From NCBI RefSeq assembly GCF_900177795.1, contig NZ_FXWJ01000006.1, positions 186,001 through 250,000 on the forward strand: DNA of 64,000 nucleotides. The letters are read 5' to 3'. The first letter of the stretch is position 1; each line of letters begins with the position of its first letter. The notes beneath the pieces are model-generated. The model searched no databases. It was not told where the DNA came from and worked only from the letters and a program-made list of their open reading frames with translations. The translations under genes were made by a program, and so were the position numbers. This document shows positions 19,400 to 27,782 of the stretch, one piece after another. Source of the DNA: Plantibacter elymi (nom. nud.). Its GTDB lineage: Bacteria; Actinomycetota; Actinomycetes; Actinomycetales; Microbacteriaceae.

Positions 19400-20752
19400 A
19401 TGCCCCCGATCACGTCTGACGCCGTCGAGCCCGCGCGAAACCGCGCCGGCCGTGGTGCAGCCGGTCGCGAGGGACGATCCCGCAAGCTCAGCACCATCGC
19501 CCGTCACGGGCGGCTGCAGCGTCCGAGTGCCGTCCGGACCGGCTTGAAGATCGTCGCGTCGACCCTGGCTGTCGCGCTCGTGAGCGGCGGCATCGTCGCG
19601 GGGATCGCCCTCTGGGACGTCGCCGCCTCGGTCAAGCCGGGTGTCGCACTCGTCGACTCGCAGGGTGAAGCGGTCACGGACCTGCCCGCGATCGGTGCGT
19701 ATCCGGGTGGCGTCAACCTCCTCATCGTCGGCAGCGACTCCCGCGACGGCCAGGATCAGCGGTTCATCGATCCGGAGGTCGACGCCAGCGGCAACCTCAA
19801 CGACGTCACGATGCTCGTGCACATCTCCGAGGACCACAGCAACGCGACGGTCGTCAGTTTCCCGCGCGACATGTTCGTCCCGATCCCGTCCTGCCCCGAT
19901 CCGGAGGGCGGTTCGTTCGACTCGATGAGTCGGCAGAAGCTCAACACCTCCCTCAGCTACGGCGGGCTCGCCTGCACGGCGTTGACGGTGTCGCAGCTGA
20001 CGGGGCTCGAGATCCCGTTCGCCGCAGAGGTGCAGTTCAGTGGCGTCATGGCGATGTCGACCGCGCTCGGAGGGGTGACGGTGTGCGTCGCCGACCCGAT
20101 CGAGGACGAGTACACGAACACCTTCCTCTCGGCGGGCGAGCACACGCTCGAGGGGTACGAGGCGCTGCAGTTCCTCCGCACCAGGCACGGCGTCGGCGAC
20201 GGCAGCGACCTCAGTCGCATCAGCAATCAGCAGGTGTTCCTGTCGGCGATGATGCAGCAGGTCAAGAGTGCTGAGACGCTGACGAATCCTGGAATCCTCT
20301 ACTCCTTGGCCAAGGCGGCGGCGAAGAACATGCAGCTGTCCGACAGCCTGACGAGCCTCGACACGATGATCGCGATCGCCATGACGCTCCGCGACGTCGA
20401 TCTGTCGAACATCGCGTTCGTGCAGTATCCGAACGCGGCCGTCGAGGGTGGCGTCGAGCCGATCGACGATGCGGCCGCCGCGCTCTTCGAGGCGCTCGGT
20501 AACGATCAGCCCATCCAGCTCACCGGCGCGACCGGTTCTGGGGCGGTGGCGAACCCGACCGACCCGACCGCGGTCGACCCGGCTGAGGGTGCAGATGCGG
20601 GCGCCGACCCGGCCGACCCGGCCGCCACGGCTCCGCCTGCCGATGCGACCGACCCAGCCGCCGGTGGTGCAGTGGTCCTCCCGTCGTCCGTGACGGGCCA
20701 GACCGCCGACCAGCGCACCTGCTCCCGCGGTCGCACCCTCGACGACCAGTAG
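19400..20752 (+). CDS. LytR-CpsA-Psr (LCP) family protein, second copy
   Basis: 450-residue paralogue of the LCP gene 1.5 kb upstream, with the same architecture: a basic cytosolic N-terminus (~50 residues), one membrane helix (IVASTLAVALVSGGIVAGIA), an LCP domain with NLLIVGSDSRDG, NDVTMLVHIS, VSFPRDMFV and the Arg cluster in FLRTRHGVGDGSDLSRISNQQ, then an Ala/Asp/Pro-rich linker and the same kind of C-terminal module (VLPSSVTGQTADQRTC). Members ligate wall polymers to peptidoglycan. The shared tail implies a local duplication. ATG 19400 lies 6 nt after TTTACT, possibly another leaderless start. Confidence 0.92.
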   Translation: MPPITSDAVEPARNRAGRGAAGREGRSRKLSTIARHGRLQRPSAVRTGLKIVASTLAVALVSGGIVAGIALWDVAASVKPGVALVDSQGEAVTDLPAIGAYPGGVNLLIVGSDSRDGQDQRFIDPEVDASGNLNDVTMLVHISEDHSNATVVSFPRDMFVPIPSCPDPEGGSFDSMSRQKLNTSLSYGGLACTALTVSQLTGLEIPFAAEVQFSGVMAMSTALGGVTVCVADPIEDEYTNTFLSAGEHTLEGYEALQFLRTRHGVGDGSDLSRISNQQVFLSAMMQQVKSAETLTNPGILYSLAKAAAKNMQLSDSLTSLDTMIAIAMTLRDVDLSNIAFVQYPNAAVEGGVEPIDDAAAALFEALGNDQPIQLTGATGSGAVANPTDPTAVDPAEGADAGADPADPAATAPPADATDPAAGGAVVLPSSVTGQTADQRTCSRGRTLDDQ

Positions 20753-20765
20753 GCGTCCCGGCCTC

Positions 20766-20812
20766 GTGCCCTGAGCTGCGCCGCACTGAGCTTGTCGACG
20801 TGTCGAAGGGCG
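20766..20812. repeat. Degenerate REP-like element
   Basis: GTGCCCTGAGCTGCGCCGCA, then CTGAGCTTGTCGACGTGTCG, then AAGGGC. It looks like a REP copy interrupted by short duplications, just after the second LCP gene. Confidence 0.5.
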
Positions 20813-20888
20813 TCTCGGGCCCCGGGATTCGTCACCACGCCCATCTCCGGTTATGCTGGTCGTCGTGCGTCCGCTTGCGAGCGCACAT

Positions 20889-20977
20889 GGAGACGTCGCA
20901 TAGTTCGGCCTAGTGCACCACCCTGCTAAGGTGGAGTCCCCGTAAGGGGACCGCGGGTTCAAATCCCGCCGTCTCCG
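20889..20977 (+). tRNA. tRNA-Ser (anticodon GCT)
   Basis: 89-nt class II tRNA. The acceptor stem GGAGACG pairs with CGTCTCC; the anticodon stem-loop is CCACCCTGCTAAGGTGG with anticodon GCT; the long variable arm is AGTCCCCGTAAGGGGAC; the T-arm is CGGGTTCAAATCCCG. Discriminator G. CCA is not encoded. Confidence 0.97.
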
Positions 20978-20993
20978 CACTGGATCTCAGCTC

Positions 20994-21019
20994 GAAACCC
21001 TCGCCTCGGCGGGGGTTTC
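20994..21019 (+). terminator. Rho-independent-type terminator after tRNA-Ser
   Basis: GAAACCCTCGC pairs with GCGGGGGTTTC around CTCG, 16 bp after the tRNA. The T run is inside the stem (GGGTTTCTGC) rather than after it. Confidence 0.65.
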
Positions 21020-21046
21020 TGCGTTGCGCGATGTCTGTCGGAATCG

Positions 21047-21152
21047 CCAGCGCGGTGCGCTGGCGTCACCGCGTCCCGCACGCGTGAGCGCGCCCCTCCG
21101 GAAACCCGCGCCCGCGTTCGTGACCCGCGCTCACGTCAGCGCACCGCGCTGG
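21047..21152. repeat. Palindromic intergenic repeat A, copy 3
   Basis: Begins CCAGCGCGGTGCGCTGGCG and ends GTCAGCGCACCGCGCTGG, near-exact inverses. The core GTGAGCGCGCCCCTCCGGAA (from 21084) matches the copies at 1 kb. It lies between the tRNA terminator and a convergent gene. Confidence 0.75.
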
Positions 21153-21180
21153 GAAGACCGCCAGGTGCCGGGCGGGGTGG

Positions 21181-21429
21181 TCAGGCGGAGCGACGGAGCT
21201 CGCCGTGGTGCCGGAGTTCGCGGAGGATGCCGAACGAGCCGGCGTAGTGCTCTTCGGTGAGCGTGTTGAGCGCGGCGAGCGTCCCACGGTCGAGTCCGGA
21301 ACGGACGGCGATCGACTGCAGTTCGCGGCGCGAGATCGGGAAGTCCACGGTCCTGAGGAGGGACTTCAAATCGGTGCAGGCCGCTGTTTCAGGCGGCTCC
21401 ACCGTGTCGGGGTAAGGTCTGGCATCCAT
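21181..21429 (-). CDS. DUF2795-like small protein
   Basis: 82 residues. The core LKSLLRTVDFPISRRELQSIAVRSGLDRG followed by LAALNTLTEEHYAGSFGILRELRHHG fits the DUF2795 pattern (a small helical fold, function unknown, frequent in actinobacteria). ATG 21429 is chosen over the GTG at 21435 because GACAAT lies exactly 6 nt before it, as in the other leaderless genes here. Divergent from the coiled-coil gene at 21511, with the promoters in the 80-bp gap. Recognition rests on pattern only. Confidence 0.72.
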   Translation of the reverse strand: MDARPYPDTVEPPETAACTDLKSLLRTVDFPISRRELQSIAVRSGLDRGTLAALNTLTEEHYAGSFGILRELRHHGELRRSA

Positions 21430-21510
21430 GTCCACATTGTCGGTATCGACCCCCGAAAAGGCGACAGTCGGACTCCGTTCTGGCGCAAGAGGGCGCTAGC
21501 CTGACGTGAA

Positions 21511-22434
21511 ATGATGCGAGGGAGCGGCACCGTGCCCGACGACCGCGACACCGGAACGCCGGCCCCGACGGGCCTCGCGTCCGCCGCCATCGAGCTGTTC
21601 CGTGTCCCGCTGAGCGGATTCGTGACCGAGCGCAAACGCCTGGCCGTCGCAGCGCGCGACGACGGGGACGACGACCTGGCGACGGCGATCCTCGCGCTCC
21701 GCAAACCGTCGGTCGCCGCCTGGGCGCTCAACGTGTTGACGGCGCATCGCCCTGATCTGCTCGGCGAACTGGAACAGCTCGGCTCCGCGCTCGGCGACGC
21801 TCAGCGCTCGGGGGACGCCGCCGCGCTCCGCACGCTGGGTGCCGAACGTCGCTCGCTAATCGCGACGCTCGTCACCGCCACCGTCGAGGCCGCCGCAGCA
21901 GAGGGGGCGTCCCTCTCCGGAGCGGTGATCGAGACCGTCCGCCAGAGTCTGCAGGCGGCGAGTGCCGACGCCGAGCTCGCCGCGCAGGTGTCGTCCGGGC
22001 GGCTGACCGACGCCCCGACCTCGAGCGGAGCGGGGTGGGGTGGGGTCGTCGGCGGGCCAGGTTCCCCCGGTGGGCGCTCCACCAGCGACGGGTCCGCGGC
22101 GACGCAGGTCGACGGAGACGGCGACCATTCCGACGATGACGACGACCGACGCCGACGCCTTCGGGCCCGGCTGGAAGCGGCCGAGCGCGACGAGGAGGCG
22201 GCGTCCAGCGCGAGTGAGGAGGCGACCGCCTTCCTGGACGAGTCGGCGGTCCGGCGATCGGGACTGCAGCGTGACCGCGAGGACCTCGCACGGCGGCTCG
22301 AGGAGCTCGACGCGGACATCGCCGGCGCCGATCGCGAGTGGGCCCGACGCCAGCGGGAAGCTGACCGCGCACAGCGTGCGAGCGACGCAGCACACGAGGA
22401 CGTCGAGCGTCTTCGGAGCGCGCTCGAGGACTGA
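21511..22434 (+). CDS. Conserved actinobacterial coiled-coil protein, function unknown
   Basis: 307 residues with no signal peptide or membrane helix. Residues ~20-150 are helical, with the motif LRKPSVAAWALNVLTAHRPDLL (a W-rich helix seen in uncharacterised actinobacterial proteins). Residues ~165-215 are a Gly/Ser/Asp-rich linker with a run of acidic residues. Residues ~216-307 form an Arg/Glu/Ala-rich coiled coil (RARLEAAERDEEAASSASEE to the end). A regulatory or scaffold role is possible but unsupported. TAGCCT lies 8 nt before the ATG, suggesting a very short or absent leader. Confidence 0.75.
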   Translation: MMRGSGTVPDDRDTGTPAPTGLASAAIELFRVPLSGFVTERKRLAVAARDDGDDDLATAILALRKPSVAAWALNVLTAHRPDLLGELEQLGSALGDAQRSGDAAALRTLGAERRSLIATLVTATVEAAAAEGASLSGAVIETVRQSLQAASADAELAAQVSSGRLTDAPTSSGAGWGGVVGGPGSPGGRSTSDGSAATQVDGDGDHSDDDDDRRRRLRARLEAAERDEEAASSASEEATAFLDESAVRRSGLQRDREDLARRLEELDADIAGADREWARRQREADRAQRASDAAHEDVERLRSALED

Positions 22435-22540
22435 GTCGCCGAGCTGATCGAGTCACCGCGGTGCCGAAGACCCGCCGCGACCGATCGTCGCTCGAACGTT
22501 CCGGCGCACGCACCATGCGGCGCGCGCCTAGACTCACCGT

Positions 22541-23509
22541 GTGGGTGAAGTGCGACAACCGGAAGCATCGCGACGGCGACGGACACAGCAGCTGGAAGCG
22601 GAGCGTTTCGAAGGCATGCCGATCCTCGCCGACGTCCCGCAGCACGATCGGCTGAGCCTCGTCGCCCCCGATCTCGCGTGCACGATCTGCACCGCGACCC
22701 TCGAGCTCGGCGACCGCGTACTCCGCTGCCCCGCCGGTCACAGCTTCGACATCGCCCGGCAGGGGTACGCCTCGCTCGTCGTCGGTGGTCGGACGCCGAA
22801 GACCGGCGACACGCAGGAGATGGTCGCTGCCCGCGCTGCGTTCCTCGAGGCCGAGCACTACGAGCCGATCGCGGACCACGTCGCCACGACCCTGCCGCTC
22901 GCGCGCTTCCTCCCGGACGGCTCGGTCGACGACGACAGCGCCCCACTCGTCGTGGACATCGCCGGCGGGACCGGCTATTACCTCGGCCGGATCCTCGACG
23001 CTCGGCCGGCCTGGCGCGGGTTCGGGTTCGACCTGTCGCCGCTCGCAGCACGTCGCGCAGCGCGTGCGCACGGACGAGCGGCAGCCGCCACGGCCGACGC
23101 CTGGGCACCCTTCCCGCTCCGGACCGCCTCGGTCGACCACCTGCTGAGCATCTTCGGCCCACGCAACGGTCCCGAGATGCGTCGGGTGCTCCGCCCGGAC
23201 GGCCTGCTCACCGTCGTGACACCGCAACCCGGTCACCTGGCCGAGCTGCGCGACCGGCTCGGCATGATCGGGATCGCCGAGCGCAAGGACGCCCGACTCG
23301 ACGCACAGCTCGACGGGTTCGAGCTCCGCTCCCGCGACACGCTCGACTACGCCGTCCAGTTGATGCCGGAAGAGGTGCGCGACGAGGTCCGCATGGGGCC
23401 GAGCTCCCACCACCTCGACGACGACGTCTTCGAGCAGGCGATCGCCGACCTGCCCGGATACACGACGGTCACGGTCGCCGTCACCCTCAGCGTCTTCACG
23501 CCCGCCTGA
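22541..23509 (+). CDS. 23S rRNA (guanine-N1)-methyltransferase, RlmA family
   Basis: 322 residues. An N-terminal zinc-binding module (LACTICTATLELGDRVLRC then PAGHSFDIARQGYASL; ligands C-x2-C, C, H) precedes a Rossmann SAM-binding domain with VVDIAGGTGYYLGRIL (motif I) and the late SIFGPRNGPEMRRVLRPDG. RlmA-type enzymes methylate N1 of a guanine in helix 35 of 23S rRNA; the RlmA(II)/TlrB subgroup of Gram-positives modifies G748 and affects tylosin sensitivity. The GTG at 22541 follows TAGACT by exactly 6 nt (leaderless). About 25 Arg/Glu-rich residues precede the family start at MPILADVPQHDRL, so a later start cannot be excluded. Confidence 0.9.
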   Translation: MGEVRQPEASRRRRTQQLEAERFEGMPILADVPQHDRLSLVAPDLACTICTATLELGDRVLRCPAGHSFDIARQGYASLVVGGRTPKTGDTQEMVAARAAFLEAEHYEPIADHVATTLPLARFLPDGSVDDDSAPLVVDIAGGTGYYLGRILDARPAWRGFGFDLSPLAARRAARAHGRAAAATADAWAPFPLRTASVDHLLSIFGPRNGPEMRRVLRPDGLLTVVTPQPGHLAELRDRLGMIGIAERKDARLDAQLDGFELRSRDTLDYAVQLMPEEVRDEVRMGPSSHHLDDDVFEQAIADLPGYTTVTVAVTLSVFTPA

Positions 23510-23600
23510 CGTCGGCCGGCCCGACACCGGCACCGCGGGACCGGCGTCAGGGCGTCGGTGGTGCGTCGATACGATGGAGGGCACTCATCGAAAGGCGCTC

Positions 23601-24344
23601 ATGACGATCACCGCTGCCGCAGACGGCTCCGCCCTCGGCAACCCCGGACCCGCCGGCTGGGCCTGGTATGTCGACGACGATTGCTGGGCAGCCGGGGGAT
23701 GGCCGCACGGCACGAACAACATGGGCGAGCTGCGCGCCGTCCTCGAACTGTTCCGCGCCACCGAGCACCTCGACGAGGACCTCCACATCCTCTGCGACAG
23801 CAAGTACGTCATCGACTCGATCACGAAGTGGATGCCGGGCTGGAAGAAGAAGGGCTGGAAGAAGGGCGACGGCAAGCCCGTCATGAACCTCGAGCTCATG
23901 CAGGAGATCGACGCCGCCATCGCCGGTCGACGGTATCGGTTCGAGTGGGTGAAGGGGCACGTCGGTCATCGACTCAACGAGGCCGCCGACATCCGTGCCC
24001 GCACCGCCGCCGAGGCCTACCAGCGCAAGACGCCGGTGCCGGAGGGACCCGGTTGGACCGGCGCCGGAGCTGCGGAGAACCCGTCGACCCCCGAGGCTGA
24101 TGCCGACGCTGAAGACGCTCCCGAGACGACCGAGCCGGAGCTGTTCGCGAACCTCGAGGTGGAGGAGGAACGCACCGCCCCCGTGTTCGACGCGGAGGAC
24201 GACGGCGCGCTGTTCTCGCTCGACGTCGAGCCGACGTGGCACCAGCTCACGCTCGACCTCACGACCGACGAGCACGAACGCCTGGTCCGCCGCGCCCGCG
24301 AGGCCGGGACGAGTGTCCAGGAGTTCCTCCGCGGCCTCATCTGA
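23601..24344 (+). CDS. rnhA: Ribonuclease HI with C-terminal extension
   Basis: RNase HI (EC 3.1.26.4) cleaves the RNA strand of RNA-DNA hybrids. The four acidic active-site residues are visible: Asp in AADGSALGNPGPAGWAW, Glu in NNMGELRAVLELF, Asp in LCDSKYVIDS and Asp in NEAADIRART. The basic handle is WKKKGWKKGDGKPV. The enzyme ends near residue 145. A further ~100 residues follow: an acidic linker and a final segment LTTDEHERLVRRAREAGTSV that resembles a ribbon-helix-helix motif. The ATG at 23601 has GAAAGG 5 nt upstream; an earlier in-frame ATG at 23574 overlaps the -10 box TACGAT and is unlikely. A long inverted repeat follows. Confidence 0.92.
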   Translation: MTITAAADGSALGNPGPAGWAWYVDDDCWAAGGWPHGTNNMGELRAVLELFRATEHLDEDLHILCDSKYVIDSITKWMPGWKKKGWKKGDGKPVMNLELMQEIDAAIAGRRYRFEWVKGHVGHRLNEAADIRARTAAEAYQRKTPVPEGPGWTGAGAAENPSTPEADADAEDAPETTEPELFANLEVEEERTAPVFDAEDDGALFSLDVEPTWHQLTLDLTTDEHERLVRRAREAGTSVQEFLRGLI

Positions 24345-24379
24345 CCCAGCCCGCGGGTCCGCGTCGGGCCCACGGCTCG

Positions 24380-24463
24380 GTCCCTTACTCAGGAATGCCT
24401 CGGCGTGTCGGAGCGATATACGGCGACGACCCCGGGACACGCCGATGTGGTCCTGAGTTAGGG
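24380..24463. terminator. Long imperfect inverted repeat between convergent genes
   Basis: TCCCTTACTCAGGA ... TCGGCGTGTC (24380-24408) pairs with GACACGCCGA ... TCCTGAGTTAGGGA (24433-24463) around a ~22-nt loop. It sits between rnhA and a convergent gene and is likely a bidirectional terminator. Similar long inverted repeats occur at 53552, 54915 and 58455. Nothing else was seen in 24345-24551. Confidence 0.6.
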
Positions 24464-24551
24464 AAAGAAGAAGCAGGTTGAGGACACGGTTGGAGCCGCG
24501 GGCAGGGTGCGGCGGAGACCGACCGGCTCAGGTGCGGGGCATGCGACCGGG

Positions 24552-25262
24552 TCAGCGGGCGGCGGACTCCGGTGCGTCGTCGTCGACCGGCACGGCCGCA
24601 CCGTAGCTCGCGTCCACGAGGATCGGCAGGTGGTCCGAGATGCCTCGGCGGAGCGTCTGCACGCGATCGATCTTGAGACCCACGGACGTCGCGAAGTCGA
24701 AGTGCCCCCGGAACATCTTGTAGCGGGTGTAGGTGCTGCGGTCGCTGAGGCTCAGGTCGTAGCCGCTCTCCTGCATCTTGGTGCCGAGGCCCTTCTGGAA
24801 GAGCGGGTAGTTGTAGTCGCCGACCATGAGCGTCGGGACGTCGCCCATCGCGTGTAGCTGCTCGTGCGCGGCCTTGATCTGGTGCCGACGCAGTGAGTTG
24901 AGCGCCGTGAGTGGGGCCGCGTGGAACGAGGCGACGATGAGTTCGCGCCCGGCCGCGACGTCGGTGAGGCGGGTGCCGATGAGGCGCTCGTGCGCCGGCG
25001 CGAGCACCATGTCGTGCAGCGACTTCTTCAGCGCGAACGTCTGCGTCGACTCGGCGGTGAACCGGTCGCGGCGGTAGTAGATCGCGAGGCCGAGCCGGTT
25101 GCGGTGGGTGCTGTCGGCGAGGTGCAGGCCGCCGAGTTCGGCGGGCAGCTGCAGAGTGTCGGCCTCCTGCAACGCGAGGACGTCGGGGCCGAACTCTTCG
25201 GTGAGTGCGACGAGCTCGCCGCTGGCCTTGTTCTTGCGGAGGTTGTAGCTGATGACCTTCAT
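24552..25262 (-). CDS. Endonuclease/exonuclease/phosphatase (EEP) family protein
   Basis: 236-residue metal-dependent phosphodiesterase-fold protein. Family residues: N in VISYNLRKN, E in ALQEADTLQL, D and N in TLMVGDYNYPLF, and the C-terminal SDHLPILV (D-H). Members include DNase I-like nucleases, sphingomyelinases and phosphatases; with no signal peptide or extra domain, an intracellular role is likely and the substrate is unknown. ATG 25262 has GAGG 5 nt upstream. It is followed by an inverted repeat and converges with rnhA. The closest relatives I recall are annotated only as EEP family. Confidence 0.88.
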   Translation of the reverse strand: MKVISYNLRKNKASGELVALTEEFGPDVLALQEADTLQLPAELGGLHLADSTHRNRLGLAIYYRRDRFTAESTQTFALKKSLHDMVLAPAHERLIGTRLTDVAAGRELIVASFHAAPLTALNSLRRHQIKAAHEQLHAMGDVPTLMVGDYNYPLFQKGLGTKMQESGYDLSLSDRSTYTRYKMFRGHFDFATSVGLKIDRVQTLRRGISDHLPILVDASYGAAVPVDDDAPESAAR

Positions 25263-25364
25263 CCCAGCCTCACATTCTGTTGGCAGAGCCCAAGCCTACG
25301 GTCCTTCCCGTCGCCCGGTGCTCTGGAGGGGTCCGGACGACGGTGCGTCGCCGGATGCCGACGG

Positions 25365-27602
25365 TCAGCTCGACGAGTCGACGACCGTGAGCCGTTGGGT
25401 GGCGCGGGTGAGCGCGACGTACCGGAGCGACAGGGCCGCGTGGCCTGTCCCGCCCAGCGCGTCGGGCTGCACGAGGACGACGCTGTCGAACTCGAGGCCC
25501 TTGCTCTCACGCGCGGTGCCGGTCCACACCCGCGCGCGATCGGCTCCGGCGTCGGCGAGGAGGGCGTCGATCTCCGCCAGGAGCGAGCGGGGTGCGATGA
25601 CGCCCGCGATACCGGCGTGTGCGGTGATCGCGTCGACGGCGGCGCGGACCGCCGTCGGGGCCAGCGCGGCGGGTTCGACCGTGAGCTGCACGGGCTCCTC
25701 CTCGCCGCGACGGATCGACACGGGCGCCGGGGAGTCCGGGTCGAGTTCGAGCCGGACGGGATCGGCGAGCGCCATGATCTGCTCGGGCGTCCGGTAGTTG
25801 ACGGTGAGCAGCTCCTCCGTCCAGCGCGGGAGCTGGGGGCCGAGCAGCTCCTGCCAGCTGGAGCGGGTGGCGGAGGTGCTCTGCTGGTTGATGTCGCCGA
25901 CGAGCGTCATCGAGCGGTTGGGGCCGCGTCGCAGGACGGCCCGCAGCAGCATGGGGGTGAGCTCCTGCGCCTCGTCGATGATGACGTGCCCGTAGACCCA
26001 GGTGCGGTCGCTCGCGGCGCGTTCCGCGGGGCTGCGGTCGTCTTCCACGGTCTGGCGGTCGGCGAGGTCCTGGGCGGAACGGAGGTAATCGTCGTCCTGG
26101 GCCTCGTCGTCGATGCTGATGTCACCGATCATCTCGAGCACACTGCGCGCGTACTCGACGTCGTGACGGCGCTCGTAGGCGGCGCGGCGCTGCCGTTCCA
26201 GCTCGGGGCGCTGGTCCTCGCCGATGAGCTCGGCGGCCTCGTCGACGAGGGCGATGTCGCCGGGCGTGAGCCGGGCGGCCCAGTCGATCTCGCCGGAGCC
26301 GTCCGCCTCGACGACAGGTTGGCGGAGCAGCAGGCGACGCTCCTCTTCGGTGTGGTCGGGCGCGACGCGAGCCAGCAGCTCGGGGTCGGTGAAGAGGCGG
26401 TCGATGATCTCGGCCGGCTCGAGGATCGGCCACATCGTGTCGAGCAGCTCCTCGACCTCGGGCTCCTCGCTCAGCTCCTGTCGGCGCTCGTCGGCGTCCT
26501 CGCCCGTGCGGGGCTCGAAGCCGTCGCGCTTCGCCTCGAGCCCGATGAGGTGCGTCAGCACGGCGCGGTCGAACCGCAGCTTCGCCTCGTTGTGCGGCGT
26601 GCCCGAGCGCTCGATGCCGGCTTTGATCCGGCGCAGGACGCCCGGCGTGACGCGGAGCGGGCCGTCACCGGCGATGCGGATCGTGACCGGCTCGTCGATC
26701 GGCACCTGGCGCTCGCGGACGGCCCGGGCGACGACGTCGGCCATCCGCAGCCGACCCTTGAGTTCGGCGGCCTCGAGCGAGTCCTCCGCGTGTGCGTCGA
26801 GTCCGGGCACGAGGGTCGCCGGTGTGACGAGGACGACGGCGGTCTCGCCGAGCGACGGCAGCACGCGGCTGATGTAGTCGAGGAAGGTCGAGTTCGGCCC
26901 GACGATGAGCACGACACTGCGCATGAGCCGCTCGCGGTGCTCGTACAGGAGGTACGCGGCGCGGTGGAGCGCGACGGCGGTCTTCCCGGTGCCCGGACCG
27001 CCCTGGACGAGGAGCGTGCCGGGAAGGGGTGCCCGGATGATCGCGTCCTGCTCGGCCTGGATGGTGTCGACGATGTCCGCCATGTGCTTGGTCCGGGCGC
27101 GACCGAGGGCCGCCAGCAGCGCACCGGACTCGCCGATGCCGCTCGGCTCGTCGTCGCTGAGCATGGTCGTGTCGAGGACCTCGTCGTGCACTTCCGTGAC
27201 GCGGCGACCGGCCGTGCCGATGCGGCGGCGGAGGCGGAGGCCTTCGGGGCGGAGTGGCGTCGCGGTGTAGAACGGGCGCGAGGCCGGTGCGCGCCAGTCC
27301 AACAGGAGCTGGTCGCCGCTCTCCGGGTCGCGCAGACCGATGCGTCCGATGTGGTGCCGTTCGTCGGTCTCGCGTTCCAAGAGACCGAAGAGCAGACCGT
27401 AGCTGGACGAACGCAGCTCGACCATCCGCTGGCGGTGGTGGGCGACGAGGGCGTCGCGTTCCGAGAAGCTCGAGTCGTCGTCGCCGTCGAAGGCGCGGAG
27501 GGCGAGTTCGGAGCGTCGTTCCTCGAGGTCCGACTGCGAGCGGATCACGTCGTGCAGCCGATCGAGATGGTCCTGTTCCTCGGCGATCGCGTCGTTCTGC
27601 AC
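25365..27602 (-). CDS. HelD-like RNA polymerase recycling motor ATPase
   Basis: 745-residue superfamily 1 (UvrD/Rep-like) protein of the HelD class, which in actinobacteria and bacilli pries stalled RNA polymerase off DNA using ATP. N-terminal coiled coil (~residues 1-60, EEQDHLDRLHDVIRSQSDLE), a family-specific block LLLDWRAPASRPFYTATP, Walker A LLVQGGPGTGKTAVALHRAA, Walker B VIIDEAQELTPM, and late motifs LLTVNYRTPEQI, TARESKGLEFDSVVLV and YVALTRATQRLTVV. GTG at 27602 is chosen because AGAAGGAG precedes it by 4 nt and the protein then begins QNDAIAEEQ; 19 more codons lie upstream without a ribosome site. Some HelD homologues (HelR) confer rifampicin tolerance. Confidence 0.92.
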   Translation of the reverse strand: MQNDAIAEEQDHLDRLHDVIRSQSDLEERRSELALRAFDGDDDSSFSERDALVAHHRQRMVELRSSSYGLLFGLLERETDERHHIGRIGLRDPESGDQLLLDWRAPASRPFYTATPLRPEGLRLRRRIGTAGRRVTEVHDEVLDTTMLSDDEPSGIGESGALLAALGRARTKHMADIVDTIQAEQDAIIRAPLPGTLLVQGGPGTGKTAVALHRAAYLLYEHRERLMRSVVLIVGPNSTFLDYISRVLPSLGETAVVLVTPATLVPGLDAHAEDSLEAAELKGRLRMADVVARAVRERQVPIDEPVTIRIAGDGPLRVTPGVLRRIKAGIERSGTPHNEAKLRFDRAVLTHLIGLEAKRDGFEPRTGEDADERRQELSEEPEVEELLDTMWPILEPAEIIDRLFTDPELLARVAPDHTEEERRLLLRQPVVEADGSGEIDWAARLTPGDIALVDEAAELIGEDQRPELERQRRAAYERRHDVEYARSVLEMIGDISIDDEAQDDDYLRSAQDLADRQTVEDDRSPAERAASDRTWVYGHVIIDEAQELTPMLLRAVLRRGPNRSMTLVGDINQQSTSATRSSWQELLGPQLPRWTEELLTVNYRTPEQIMALADPVRLELDPDSPAPVSIRRGEEEPVQLTVEPAALAPTAVRAAVDAITAHAGIAGVIAPRSLLAEIDALLADAGADRARVWTGTARESKGLEFDSVVLVQPDALGGTGHAALSLRYVALTRATQRLTVVDSSS

Positions 27603-27782
27603 GGTGCTCCTTCTGGGTGTGGCGCGGTCCGTGTTCCGGGTTCCCTGCGAGGACCGCACGAATACGGTAGTCGCTTTCCGAGCCCCTCATCGCCCTTGCA
27701 CCTGAGCTCCCAGAGAGCTGGAGGGTGCTGTCGGGGTGCCGGGTCGGGCATCGAGCGCGAGTGGATCGATAGGCTGGCGGAC

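Noticed and set aside
17873-20980. A 1035-codon open frame on the minus strand across the two tRNA-Ser genes and the LCP genes
   Set aside because: It reads antisense through two clear tRNAs and two well-conserved LCP genes. Its protein is Arg/Asp/Gly-rich with no domain. A shadow of high-GC codon use.
24921-27782. Long plus-strand open frame opposite the EEP and HelD genes
   Set aside because: Antisense to genes with full motif sets; low-complexity Val/Glu/Arg product. Only its last part from 27783 (the DUF4190 protein) is real.
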